A stretch of 42,075 bases of DNA from Clostridia bacterium (GTDB lineage Bacteria; Bacillota; Clostridia; Oscillospirales; Acutalibacteraceae), in the NCBI GenBank assembly GCA_017398485.1, contig JAFQFY010000040.1, forward strand, positions 1-42,075. The letters are read 5' to 3'. The stretch's first letter is position 1. Every line of letters starts with the position of its first letter. The notes beneath the pieces are model-generated. The model saw only the letters and a list, made by a program, of their open reading frames with translations. It ran no database searches and was not told the DNA's origin. Shown piece after piece: positions 6,279 to 16,911 of this stretch. The translations under genes were made by a program, and so were the position numbers.

Positions 6279-8750
6279 ATGGCGCAGACCGACGGAGCGT
6301 TAGACTATTTTAAAGATGTTGGTAAAGATGACCGTGTCTATTTCTACGGAAAAACAATGAAGCAGAATCCGTTAACATACCAAGCAAACGAGGAAATTCA
6401 CTTTATGCTTCAAGTCAGATCCAACGGCGAAGTCGTCGACGTTCCTTATGTTCACTATAAATTAGAAGGCGATGACGGAAAATCCAGTGAAGGCTATGTT
6501 ATGAAGCGTTGCGACGGCTGGTTTATCATCAGCACGTCGCTCGCGCGCGACGGTTTCGTGCATCTGGTCGCCAAAGCTTGCGACGAAAACAAGAATGTTC
6601 TCAACCGCGTCGAGATATTCGAGGGCGGCGCCGGCGCCGACATAGACAAGATCAGACGCTGTGCCGAAGAACCTGAGGACTATTTCGAGTTCTGGCAGTG
6701 GCTCAAAGACAAGGTCGACGCCATTGAACCCGAAATCCTCTTCGAGGAGGAATTTGACCCGGGCAACGAATCCTTTCGCGCGTTCGACCTGCGCGTCAAG
6801 GTTGACGAGGAGTCCTTTCTGTCCTGCGTCTACACCTACCCGAAGGATGCAAAACCCGGCACCCTTGGCGCTTATTTCTGGCTCCCCGGTTACGGCGTCA
6901 ACGGCGCCGAGCCCATGTGCCTTAACGACAAACTCACCATCTCCGTTGGTACGCACTCGATTTACAATCGCCAACCGCCCGAATACTACGCCAACCTCCA
7001 ACGCGGCGAATTGCAGGGATACGGCTTCGACGAGACCGAGAACGAGGATCCCAAGACGACTTACTGGGCAAAGGTGTTTATTCGCGATCTGCTCGCGGTA
7101 AGATACTTCAAGGACCATCCGTTGCTCAACAAGAAAAAGTACACGTTCAGCGGCGGCAGCCAAGGCTCTATGCGCGCTTGCAACCTATCCGCGCACAGCG
7201 GCATTGCCACCGAATGTTTGCTCAACATCCCATGGATGTGCGACCTTTTCGCCGCAGAGACAGACGGCCGCATCCGCGGTTGGTTCCCGAAATCGCAAAA
7301 CGGTCTGCGCTATTTTGACACCTCCATCGCCGCCGCACACGTCACCTGTCCGGTTGACGTGGTTGCCGGTCTCGGCGATTACACCTGCCCTCCGTCGGGC
7401 GTCTATGCGATGTATCGGCAGATCAAATCGCCAAAAAAGATCCGCTTTATCCAAAACAAGGCACACAACACCATCATCGCACCCGAGCGTGATATCTACA
7501 CGATTGAAGGAGACACCCTGACCATGACCGACGAAAACCCCACCGTTAATTACACGCAAACAGAAGAAGACGAGCGCGTCTATTTCTACGGCACGACACT
7601 CAAAAGTCCCATCGACTATACAGTAGACGAAGAGATCGTATTTAAGATCCGCCCGAAGAGCAAAAAGCGCTACATTGACGTTCCCTACGTACAATACACG
7701 CTTGCCGGCGAAGACGGTCAGAAAAGCGAAGGCTTTGCAGAAAAAAGCGAGGACGGCTGGTATTATATCACCACATCCCTCAAAAAAGACGGCTTTGTGC
7801 ACTTAGTCGCCAAGGCGTGTGACGCCGACAAAGCCGTCATCGAGCGCATACAGCCGTTTGAGGGCGGCGCCGGCGCTGACATCGACAAGATCGAACGTGC
7901 CACCGAAGAGCCTGAGGATTATCTCGAATTCTGGCAATGGCTCAAAGACAAGGTCGACGCCATTAAGCCCGAAGTTCTCCTCGACGAGGAGATGGAATCC
8001 GAGAGCCCGACACACCGCACATTTGATTTCCGCCTACGCGTCGACGATGACACCTATGTATCGGGCATTTACACCTATCCACTGAACGCAGAGCCCGGCA
8101 GCCTTGGGCTGTACGTCTATTATCCCGGCTATGGTGTTTCAGGCGGCACTCCGATGTATTTCGAAAACAAGCTGACCGTATTTGTCAACGCACATCCTGT
8201 GCCCAATCGTCAGCCTGCTGAATTCTACCAGAAATTCCGCGAGGACAACAGACTCATCGGCTATGGCTGGAACGACGAAGAAAATAAAGATCCCAAGACG
8301 ACCTATTGGGCAAAAATGCTTATTCGCGATATGCTTGCGGTAAAATACTTCAAGGATCATCCCTTGCTGAGCAAGGAAAAGATCATCATCGCCGGCGGCA
8401 GTCAAGGAGCCATGCGCGCGTGCAACGTCACGGCGCATACAGGCATCGCCACCTCCTGCTCCCTCACGATCCCGTGGCTGTGCGATCTCGCCGCAGTAGA
8501 GAAATACGGTCGTCTGACCGGCTGGCGTCCCGTCCTGCAAGACGGTCTGCGCTACTTTGACACCTCCATCGCCTCCGCGCACCTCACCTGCCCCGTGGAT
8601 ATCACCGCCGGTCTGGGCGACTATGTGTGTCCGCCGTCGAGCGTCTACGCAATGTATAAGCAGATCAAGGCACCGAAAAAGCTGCAATTCATCCAAAATA
8701 AATCGCACGGCAGCTTTATTCCCGAACGGCACACGTATCTTGTTGAATAA
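6279..8750 (+). CDS. Tandem-duplicated acetylxylan-esterase-like alpha/beta hydrolase (two CE7-like units in one chain)
   Basis: An 823-residue protein made of two homologous halves in an exact 414-residue register. Each half has an Ig-like N-terminal domain beginning VYFYG (residues 20 and 434), a linker with FEGGAGADIDKI and EFWQWLKDKVDAI, and an alpha/beta hydrolase domain resembling acetylxylan esterase/cephalosporin C deacetylase (CE7). Both catalytic triads look intact: Ser294 and Ser708 in GGSQG, Asp367 and Asp781 in GLGDYxCPPS, His396 and His810 near the end of each half. There is no signal peptide, so it should act in the cytosol, deacylating an imported substrate. Family members are usually about 320 residues with a single unit. 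The ATG at 6279 has AGGAG upstream. OPT and PqqD genes follow, 34 and then -26 bases apart, so it is the first gene of a small operon. The substrate is unknown. Confidence 0.85.
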   Translation: MAQTDGALDYFKDVGKDDRVYFYGKTMKQNPLTYQANEEIHFMLQVRSNGEVVDVPYVHYKLEGDDGKSSEGYVMKRCDGWFIISTSLARDGFVHLVAKACDENKNVLNRVEIFEGGAGADIDKIRRCAEEPEDYFEFWQWLKDKVDAIEPEILFEEEFDPGNESFRAFDLRVKVDEESFLSCVYTYPKDAKPGTLGAYFWLPGYGVNGAEPMCLNDKLTISVGTHSIYNRQPPEYYANLQRGELQGYGFDETENEDPKTTYWAKVFIRDLLAVRYFKDHPLLNKKKYTFSGGSQGSMRACNLSAHSGIATECLLNIPWMCDLFAAETDGRIRGWFPKSQNGLRYFDTSIAAAHVTCPVDVVAGLGDYTCPPSGVYAMYRQIKSPKKIRFIQNKAHNTIIAPERDIYTIEGDTLTMTDENPTVNYTQTEEDERVYFYGTTLKSPIDYTVDEEIVFKIRPKSKKRYIDVPYVQYTLAGEDGQKSEGFAEKSEDGWYYITTSLKKDGFVHLVAKACDADKAVIERIQPFEGGAGADIDKIERATEEPEDYLEFWQWLKDKVDAIKPEVLLDEEMESESPTHRTFDFRLRVDDDTYVSGIYTYPLNAEPGSLGLYVYYPGYGVSGGTPMYFENKLTVFVNAHPVPNRQPAEFYQKFREDNRLIGYGWNDEENKDPKTTYWAKMLIRDMLAVKYFKDHPLLSKEKIIIAGGSQGAMRACNVTAHTGIATSCSLTIPWLCDLAAVEKYGRLTGWRPVLQDGLRYFDTSIASAHLTCPVDITAGLGDYVCPPSSVYAMYKQIKAPKKLQFIQNKSHGSFIPERHTYLVE

Positions 8751-8784
8751 TGAGCATTCAAATAAATCAGCAAAGGAGAAAACA

Positions 8785-10731
8785 ATGGAAGAAAGAAAAG
8801 AGTTTCGGCCGTATATTCCGGCAAACAAAATTACTCCTGAGTTGACCGTCACCTCCATCGTCATGGGTATCCTACTGGCGGTCATTTTCGGTGCGGCGAA
8901 CGCCTACCTTGGCCTTCGCGTCGGCATGACGGTGTCTGCCTCCATTCCGGCGGCGGTCATCTCCATGGGCGTCATCCGCGTCCTGATGCGCAAAAACTCC
9001 ATTCTCGAAAGCAATCTCGTACAGACCATTGGTTCGGCCGGCGAATCGCTCGCCGCCGGTGCTATCTTCACACTCCCCGCTCTGTATCTGTGGGCAAGCG
9101 AAGGCGTTATGGAGAAACCCGGTCTGTTGGAGATCACCCTCATCGCCCTCATCGGCGGTCTGCTGGGCGTGTTCTTCATGATCCCCCTACGCAACGCGCT
9201 TATCGTGCGTGAGCACGGCACACTGCCCTACCCCGAGGGACAGGCTTGTGCCGAGGTTTTGCTCGCGGGCGAAAAGGGCGGCGCAAACGCTTCGACCGTG
9301 TTTGCCGGCATGGGCTTCGCCGCGTTGTTTAAGTTCATCATTGACGGTCTCAAACTCGTGCCGAGCGAGGTCAATCTGCGCGGCACGCTCAAAAACTATC
9401 CCGGCACGATCGGTACCCAGATCTATCCTGCTGTCATGAGCGTTGGTTACATCTGTGGTCCGCGCATCTCGTCGTATATGTTCGCCGGCGGTCTGATCAG
9501 CTGGGTCATTCTTATTCCGCTGATCGTCTTGTTTGGCGGCAGTCTGATCATGTACCCCGGCACCGAAACCATCGGTGAGATCTTCGCCGCGAGCGGTGCA
9601 GACGGCATTTGGAGCACCTATATCCGCTACATCGGTGCCGGTGCATTGGCGGCCGGCGGTATCATCAGCCTTATTAAATCCCTGCCGCTGATCGTGCGCA
9701 CCTTCCGTGATGCCCTCAAAGGCTTCTCCGTTTCCTCCTCGGCAAGCGCGGCACGCACCGAGCAGGATATTAACATTAAAATCGCGCTCATCGCCATTCT
9801 CGTGCTGACGCTGGCCGTATGGCTGGTGCCTGCCATCCCCGTGTCGCTCATCGGCGCGATCATCGTAGTGATCTTCGGCTTCTTCTTTGCGACCGTGTCC
9901 TCACGCATGGTCGGTCTGGTCGGCAGCAGTAATAACCCTGTATCAGGCATGTCCATCGCCACCCTGCTCATCGCCACTCTGATCCTTAAACTCACCGGCG
10001 AGGTCGGCGCTCACGGCATGCAGGCGGCCATCGCGATCGGCTCGATCATTTGCATCGTTGCCGCCATCTCCGGTGACACCTCGCAGGACCTCAAGACCGG
10101 CTATCTTCTCGGCGCCACCCCGAAGAAACAGCAGTACGGTGAGATCATCGGCGTCGTCGCCTCGGCGCTCGCCATCGGTGCAACTCTCAATCTGTTGGAT
10201 TCTGCATGGGGCTTTGGTACGGAAGAACTTGCCGCGCCGCAGGCGACCCTGATGAAGATGGTTATCGAAGGCATTATGAGCGGCAATCTGCCATGGGGCC
10301 TAATCCTCATCGGCGTGTGCCTTGCAGTTGTCGTCGAGATCCTCGGTATCCCCGTCCTGCCTGTTGCCATCGGTATCTATCTGCCGGTACAGCTTAATGC
10401 CTGCATCATGGTCGGCGGTATCGTCCGCTGGTTCTTTGACAAGATGAAGGACGGCGAAAAGAAAGAGAGCACCATTAGCAACGGTATCCTCTTCTGCTCG
10501 GGTATGATCGCCGGCGAGGGTCTGGTTGGTATCCTGCTGGCCGTTCTCGCAGTGTTTGGCGTTGGTGAGCTGATCGATCTCTCCGGTATGCTGAACCTCC
10601 CCAACTGGGCAGCAACCATTGGCTCGCTCGTAGTGTTTGCTCTCGTAATCCTCTCGCTGTTGCTGTTCACCGTTTGGAAAAAGCAGCCGAAATCGGAGAA
10701 TCAAGATGAAGAAAAAACCGATCGTGATTGA
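8785..10731 (+). CDS. OPT-family (oligopeptide transporter) membrane protein
   Basis: A 648-residue polytopic membrane protein with about 15 hydrophobic segments. The N-terminus EFRPYIPANKITPELTV followed by GAANAYLGLRVGMTVSASIPAAV is characteristic of the bacterial OPT family (TIGR00733-like). The GNLPWGLILIGVCLAVV and PVLPVAIGIYLP regions near residues 510-540 also match. OPT proteins import oligopeptides or metal chelates by proton symport; the bacterial subgroup has few defined substrates. The open frame extends upstream into the esterase, but the ATG at 8785, with AAAGGAG upstream, is the family start. The last 26 bases overlap the PqqD-like gene, so the two are translationally coupled. 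Convergent pepD behind the shared terminator would fit peptide use. Confidence 0.92.
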   Translation: MEERKEFRPYIPANKITPELTVTSIVMGILLAVIFGAANAYLGLRVGMTVSASIPAAVISMGVIRVLMRKNSILESNLVQTIGSAGESLAAGAIFTLPALYLWASEGVMEKPGLLEITLIALIGGLLGVFFMIPLRNALIVREHGTLPYPEGQACAEVLLAGEKGGANASTVFAGMGFAALFKFIIDGLKLVPSEVNLRGTLKNYPGTIGTQIYPAVMSVGYICGPRISSYMFAGGLISWVILIPLIVLFGGSLIMYPGTETIGEIFAASGADGIWSTYIRYIGAGALAAGGIISLIKSLPLIVRTFRDALKGFSVSSSASAARTEQDINIKIALIAILVLTLAVWLVPAIPVSLIGAIIVVIFGFFFATVSSRMVGLVGSSNNPVSGMSIATLLIATLILKLTGEVGAHGMQAAIAIGSIICIVAAISGDTSQDLKTGYLLGATPKKQQYGEIIGVVASALAIGATLNLLDSAWGFGTEELAAPQATLMKMVIEGIMSGNLPWGLILIGVCLAVVVEILGIPVLPVAIGIYLPVQLNACIMVGGIVRWFFDKMKDGEKKESTISNGILFCSGMIAGEGLVGILLAVLAVFGVGELIDLSGMLNLPNWAATIGSLVVFALVILSLLLFTVWKKQPKSENQDEEKTDRD

Positions 10732-11071
10732 AGAAAACTATCTGGAACGTATCCCTTGCCGCCCTGCGTCACTTGTGTGGACAAGCGACGCAGAGGGTGC
10801 GGTCACGCTGGAGGTGGAAAACACCGGCTGGGCAAACCGCATCGCACAGAAGCTGTTCGGCAGACCCAAGGTTAGCTTCATCCACCTCGATAAGATCGGC
10901 AGCTTCGTATGGCCGTTGCTCGACGGCGAAAAAACCATCACCGAACTCGGAAAACTCGTCGAGGAGCACTTCGGAGAGGAGGCACATCCGTTATACGAGC
11001 GCCTCGCACAGTATTTCCGAATACTCGATAGCTACCATTTTATCGAATGGAGAACGGATAACAAACAATAA
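10706..11071 (+). CDS. PqqD-like protein (RRE-fold, winged helix)
   Basis: A 121-residue protein whose middle part (about residues 55-112) shows the PqqD pattern: LDKIGSFVWPLLDGEKTITELGKLVEEHF followed by a second helix pair ending DSYHFIEW. In RiPP pathways PqqD-type RRE domains hold the precursor peptide for a radical SAM or other modifying enzyme. Neither a radical SAM partner nor a precursor gene lies within this unit, so the role here is open; it may act with the OPT transporter, whose 3' end it overlaps by 26 bases. An N-terminal extension (about residues 1-50) with KKKPIVIEENYLERIP precedes the domain. SD GGAGAATCAAG precedes the ATG. A strong terminator follows immediately. Confidence 0.8.
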   Translation: MKKKPIVIEENYLERIPCRPASLVWTSDAEGAVTLEVENTGWANRIAQKLFGRPKVSFIHLDKIGSFVWPLLDGEKTITELGKLVEEHFGEEAHPLYERLAQYFRILDSYHFIEWRTDNKQ

Positions 11072-11110
11072 AAAAATAACGCTCTCGAAATCACGAGAGC
11101 GTTATTTTTT
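11071..11110. terminator. Bidirectional terminator between the PqqD-like gene and pepD
   Basis: A 17-bp perfect stem (11071-11087 with 11094-11110), loop AAATCA, with A-run and T-run arms. It ends both the plus-strand esterase-OPT-PqqD unit and convergent pepD (stop at 11117). Confidence 0.93.
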
Positions 11111-11116
11111 TGTATA

Positions 11117-12529
11117 TTATAAATGTTTTAAGACTTCGCAGACGTAACGGTACACGCGCTCAACCGACGAGATCGACAACTTCTCGCGGCTGGTGTGGAT
11201 ATCCACCTGCAACGGCGTCGTGCAAACCGCATCCAAACCCTCCAGCTTATCGCAGAAATAACCGCATTCCAGACCGGCGTGAACGGCTTTGATATCGATC
11301 TCTTTATCGAACATCTCTTTCCAGACATCGCGCATGACGTCGCGCAGAGGCGAGACGCGACGATATTCCCACTCGGGATAGTCGCCATGGCTTGTGCAAG
11401 AACCGCCGAACAGTTCGGCAAGGCCCTTCACGCGCTCATATAACGCCTTCTTTTCCGCACCGACACTACTGCGCATACCGAACGCCATCTTCACTGCATC
11501 CGCATCCGTTTCGAGTATACCGAGGTTCAAAGAAGTCTGCACAAGGCCCTCAATATCCTTGCTCATAGAAACAACGCCGTTCGGCGTGCTTGTCAAAAAG
11601 CCGAGCACTCGGTGCGTCGACGCCTCATCCATGGCGGTGTTTGCCGTCTGCGCGCGCTCAACACGCACGATCAGATCGGGATCGCTCTCTACACGTGTTT
11701 TTGCCACAAAATCGTTCACCAACGCAGTGATATCCTCGGCACAGGCAACCTCGGCAGTCGTATAGGAGGCGATGGCGTTATCCTTTAATCCGCCATCAAT
11801 TCGCACCAGACGCGCATCATCAAGATCAGCGAGGAACTCACCCATCACGATATTCGAATTCAAACGGTTTTCTCCGATCTTCGTGCCGGAATGGCCACCA
11901 CGCAGGCCGTCAACAGTGACGCGGTAAGTGTTAAGCGCGTTTGTTTCAAACGTGATCGGCAACGTAACATCCGCGCGCACGCCGCCGGCACAACCGACGT
12001 TCAACACGCCGTCACTGCCGCCGTCGAGGTTCAGCAGTCGGCGACCGCGGAGCATCGAGCCGTCCAATGCAGCGGCACCGATCAGTCCGATCTCCTCATC
12101 CACCGTCAACACGACCTCCAAAGCAGGATGTGCGAGATTCGTGTCTTCCAGTATCGCCAGCGCCATAGCCACGCCGATACCGTCATCGCCGCCGAGGGTC
12201 GTGTTGTTTGCACGGATCCAGTCGCCCTCCACGATGAGCTCCAATCCGTCTTTTTCAAAATCGAAATCACTGTCCGGCGCTTTTTCACAGACCATGTCCA
12301 TATGTGCCTGTAAAATGACGATCGGGTGATCTTCATAACCGGCGGTTGCCGCCTTTTTGATGATGACGTTGCCGATAGCGTCGCGCACGGCATCCAGGCC
12401 GAGCGACGCTCCGACACCGGCACAATAGCGGCTGATAGCCTCCGTGTTGCCCGAACCGTGCGGAATCGAGGCGATCTCTTCAAAATAGTAAAACACGCGT
12501 TCTGGTTGTAAACCGGCTAACTTTCTCAT
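11117..12529 (-). CDS. pepD: Aminoacyl-histidine dipeptidase (Xaa-His dipeptidase, M20C)
   Basis: Cytosolic zinc dipeptidase that cleaves Xaa-His and related dipeptides, 470 residues. M20 features are in order: the SIPHGSGNTEAIS substrate region (about residues 20-32), ILQAHMDMVCEK with the first metal His and catalytic Asp, NTTLGGDDGIGVAMALAILED with the bridging Asp, VVLTVDEEIGLIGA with the Glu base, and a late HAGLECGYF block. The open frame reaches 12568, but the ATG at 12529 has GGAGG five bases upstream and gives the family-type start MRKLAGLQPERVF. A promoter lies at 12559-12587. It is monocistronic, convergent with the OPT unit and downstream of the groEL terminator. Its position beside an oligopeptide transporter suggests processing of imported peptides. 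Confidence 0.95.
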   Translation of the reverse strand: MRKLAGLQPERVFYYFEEIASIPHGSGNTEAISRYCAGVGASLGLDAVRDAIGNVIIKKAATAGYEDHPIVILQAHMDMVCEKAPDSDFDFEKDGLELIVEGDWIRANNTTLGGDDGIGVAMALAILEDTNLAHPALEVVLTVDEEIGLIGAAALDGSMLRGRRLLNLDGGSDGVLNVGCAGGVRADVTLPITFETNALNTYRVTVDGLRGGHSGTKIGENRLNSNIVMGEFLADLDDARLVRIDGGLKDNAIASYTTAEVACAEDITALVNDFVAKTRVESDPDLIVRVERAQTANTAMDEASTHRVLGFLTSTPNGVVSMSKDIEGLVQTSLNLGILETDADAVKMAFGMRSSVGAEKKALYERVKGLAELFGGSCTSHGDYPEWEYRRVSPLRDVMRDVWKEMFDKEIDIKAVHAGLECGYFCDKLEGLDAVCTTPLQVDIHTSREKLSISSVERVYRYVCEVLKHL

Positions 12530-12558
12530 AATGACCTCCGTGATATGATAGTATCTAT

Positions 12559-12587
12559 ATTGTATCATAAATTTTTTACTTATACAA
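12559..12587 (-). promoter_or_regulatory. Sigma-A type promoter of pepD
   Basis: On the minus strand: -35 TTGTAT (12582-12587), 17-bp spacer, -10 TACAAT (12559-12564), about 30 bases before the ATG. It begins two bases after the groEL terminator hairpin. Confidence 0.65.
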
Positions 12588-12589
12588 GA

Positions 12590-12623
12590 AAAATGCCGAA
12601 CGTCTTGCGACGTTCGGCATTTT
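12590..12623 (-). terminator. Terminator of groESL
   Basis: A 15-bp stem (12590-12604 with 12609-12623), loop TTGC, flanked by A/T runs; placed just after the groEL stop on the minus strand. Confidence 0.9.
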
Positions 12624-12630
12624 AAGCGAA

Positions 12631-14604
<1,974 letters not shown>

Positions 14605-14618
14605 TTACCAATTGTCAG

Positions 14619-14645
14619 TTAGCACTCCGCCGTGTCGAGTGCTAA
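14619..14645 (-). promoter_or_regulatory. CIRCE operator (HrcA binding site) of groESL
   Basis: Perfect TTAGCACTC-N9-GAGTGCTAA, the canonical HrcA inverted repeat, in the leader between the promoter (14650-14677) and groES. It predicts heat-inducible derepression of groESL by HrcA, whose gene is not in the window. Confidence 0.98.
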
Positions 14646-14649
14646 CTCT

Positions 14650-14677
14650 ATTGTACCCTATTTTTCAAAAAAATCAA
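14650..14677 (-). promoter_or_regulatory. Sigma-A type promoter of groESL
   Basis: On the minus strand: -35 TTGATT (14672-14677), 16-bp spacer, -10 TACAAT (14650-14655), immediately upstream of CIRCE. Confidence 0.75.
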
Positions 14678-14715
14678 GGGGTATATGGAAATAATTTCAA
14701 GTTTTTACAATTTAT

Positions 14716-15672
14716 TTACAACACGAACACCGGAGCGCTGTCGTTTCTTGTCATAAATTCTTTGGCGATGCCGACGGGAAGCACAAGATTAAACGCTTTC
14801 GGCAGAACACGGAAAGAAATCGTATCCGAGCAGCTGCATTCACCATCCACCGTGCAATAGGTCGGACGTTTGGAGTGCACCGTCATTGCCGTACCGCGAA
14901 TATGCTCACAGCAAGCCAGATGGTCGTAGTTACCGGTCTTGTACAATTTAAGGAAATTGAGAAGCTTTACACGACTGATCTTTTTGACCAGCACAAAATC
15001 CAGTACGCCGTCGTTGGGGATCGCGTGCGGTGCGCCGCGGTAGCCGCCGCCGTAATACTGACCGTTCGCCGCCAACGCCAACAGATATTTTCCCTGTCGC
15101 GCGATCGTGCCGTTTTCACTCTCTATGGTGACAGTCATCTCGTCGCCGATCGGGTGGCAGATGACATCGACGATCGCCAGATCGTAAGCCAGAGAGCCGC
15201 TGACACCGGGCAAGTTCTTGTAACGAATCATTTTTGCCGCCACCTTGGCATCCATGCCGATCGCCGCAATGTTGAGCGACAGACCGACGTCGCTCTCGAT
15301 CGCGTCAACAGTAATTGCCTCTCCTTCGATGAGTCGCGGCAGATCCAAGAACGCCTGACCGTCGCCGAAGGTGCGCACATAATCATTGCCGGAGCCGCAA
15401 GGCACAACGGTCAATTCTGCTTGCGAATACGCAGTAATGCCGCTCGCCGTTTCAAGCAGAGTGCCGTCGCCGCCGCACGCATACAGGCGCACCTTATCGC
15501 CCTTAGCACACTCTTCCCGTGCAATACGCGTGGCCGCACCGACGCTGTCGGTCAACCGAATGGCGTAATCCTCCTGCGGATGAGCGGCAAAATAAGTCTC
15601 AATCTCCTGCCGCAGGGCCAATGCCGCCTGCTTTTTACCGGCACAGGGATTCAATATGAATACGTGACGCAT
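14716..15672 (-). CDS. Diacylglycerol kinase-family lipid kinase (DagK/YegS type)
   Basis: ATP-dependent lipid kinase, 318 residues, probably recycling diacylglycerol or a related lipid at the inner face of the membrane. Seen: the N-terminal FILNPCAGKK (about residues 5-14), the nucleotide-binding YACGGDGTLLETASG (about 63-77), and PCGSGNDYVRTFG (about 91-103). A GGGYRGAPHAIPNDGVLDF block marks the C-terminal domain with the DG kinase-like metal and lipid site. AAAGGGGGA precedes the ATG. It follows the RlmL-type gene by 19 bases, so both are likely on one transcript. The exact lipid substrate is uncertain; BmrU/YegS-like proteins share this architecture. Confidence 0.88.
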   Translation of the reverse strand: MRHVFILNPCAGKKQAALALRQEIETYFAAHPQEDYAIRLTDSVGAATRIAREECAKGDKVRLYACGGDGTLLETASGITAYSQAELTVVPCGSGNDYVRTFGDGQAFLDLPRLIEGEAITVDAIESDVGLSLNIAAIGMDAKVAAKMIRYKNLPGVSGSLAYDLAIVDVICHPIGDEMTVTIESENGTIARQGKYLLALAANGQYYGGGYRGAPHAIPNDGVLDFVLVKKISRVKLLNFLKLYKTGNYDHLACCEHIRGTAMTVHSKRPTYCTVDGECSCSDTISFRVLPKAFNLVLPVGIAKEFMTRNDSAPVFVL

Positions 15673-15691
15673 AGAGTTCCCCCTTTTGACT

Positions 15692-16807
15692 TCACTTATA
15701 ATACATATACAACTGACATTTCAGCATACCGTTATACAGTTTGCGGCGTTTATCGGCAGGCCTGCCGAACAGCTCCTCAAAGTTCTCGTGAGGGCTGATG
15801 ATCGCGTAACTCCAACCCTCTTTTTGCACGAACACCTTACCCATAACGCGATACAGTTCCTCTGCGGCACGCACATCGAGCAGGCGCTCTCCGTAAGGTG
15901 GATTGCACAGCACCGTGCCGCTGTCCCCCTCAGGCTTGAACGCACGAATATCCGCCTGCAACGTCGAGACGCGGTCGCCCACGCCGGCCTTGTCAGCGTT
16001 TTCGCTCACCAAGCGCAACACCTCGGGGTCAATGTCACTGCCCTTTGCGGCAAAGGTGACATCACGCTGACAGTCGCGTGCACGCTCACGCTCCTCTTTC
16101 CATACGGATTCGGGGATACTGTCCCAGTGCATGGCTGAGAAGCCGCGACGTATCCCAGGCGGAATGCCGAGCGCCGCGAGCGCCGCTTCAATGAGCAGCG
16201 TACCCGAGCCGCAGCAGGGGTCACAAACCAGCCGTGCGCGGCGTGCGCGCGTCACGTCCACGATCGCGGCCGCCAACGTCTCCTTAATCGGTGCGCCGCC
16301 GGAGACGGCGCGATAACCGCGCTTATGCAAACCCGCGCCGCTGGTGTCCAGCAGCATCGTTGCTTCGTCTTTGAGGATGGTAAACTGCACCTGACATTTA
16401 CTTCCGGTCTCATTGAGAAAACGCGTATCGTGCGCATCACGCAGGCGCTCAACGATCGCCTTTTTTGTAATCGACTGACAGTCCGGCACGCTGTGCAATT
16501 GTGAGTTAAGCGACCAACCCTTGACAGGAAACGCGTCAGCGCGACCGATCCACCTCTCCCACGGCAAAGCGCGTACGCCTTCAAACAGTTCCTCGAACGA
16601 GCGTGCCGCAAAGCGGCCCATCACGAGCTGTATGCGTTCGGCGTAACGCGAACAGATGTTAGCACGCGCAAGCATCTGCATATCACCTGCGAACAGCACA
16701 CGACCGTTTTCGGGTCGAACATCCTGCGCGCCCAAGCGACGAAGTTCGTCACCTAATATTCCCTCTATGCCGAACAGACACGGAGCGCAAAATTGCAACA
16801 ATTCCAT
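15692..16807 (-). CDS. THUMP-domain 23S rRNA (guanine-N2) methyltransferase, RlmL type
   Basis: A 371-residue SAM-dependent RNA methyltransferase. The N-terminal half is a THUMP RNA-binding region (about residues 1-155, with FGIEGILGDELRRLGAQDV at the start). The C-terminal half is a UPF0020-type Rossmann methyltransferase with DPCCGSGTLLIEAALAALG (motif I) and the catalytic NPPYGERL. The ATG at 16807 is chosen over an upstream in-frame ATG at 16816 because the SD AAAGGA would touch the latter. It lacks the RlmK half found in gammaproteobacterial RlmKL, as usual for Firmicutes. A lipid kinase gene follows after 19 bases. Confidence 0.9.
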   Translation of the reverse strand: MELLQFCAPCLFGIEGILGDELRRLGAQDVRPENGRVLFAGDMQMLARANICSRYAERIQLVMGRFAARSFEELFEGVRALPWERWIGRADAFPVKGWSLNSQLHSVPDCQSITKKAIVERLRDAHDTRFLNETGSKCQVQFTILKDEATMLLDTSGAGLHKRGYRAVSGGAPIKETLAAAIVDVTRARRARLVCDPCCGSGTLLIEAALAALGIPPGIRRGFSAMHWDSIPESVWKEERERARDCQRDVTFAAKGSDIDPEVLRLVSENADKAGVGDRVSTLQADIRAFKPEGDSGTVLCNPPYGERLLDVRAAEELYRVMGKVFVQKEGWSYAIISPHENFEELFGRPADKRRKLYNGMLKCQLYMYYK

Positions 16808-16855
16808 CGTTACCATCCTTTATGATCATCGGGCAATACCCCGAAACACAGCAAG

Positions 16856-16899
16856 AAAGGGCACACATTTTCTCCGGTTGGAGAAAAGGCGGTCCCTTT
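16856..16899 (-). terminator. Probable terminator behind yabR
   Basis: A perfect inner stem TTTTCTCC/GGAGAAAA around GGTT (16868-16887), with outer AAAGGG/CCCTTT arms (16856-16861 with 16894-16899) across an internal loop. It lies just after the yabR stop on the minus strand. The T-run is weak. Confidence 0.5.
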
Positions 16900-16911
16900 C
16901 AAATAATCAGT

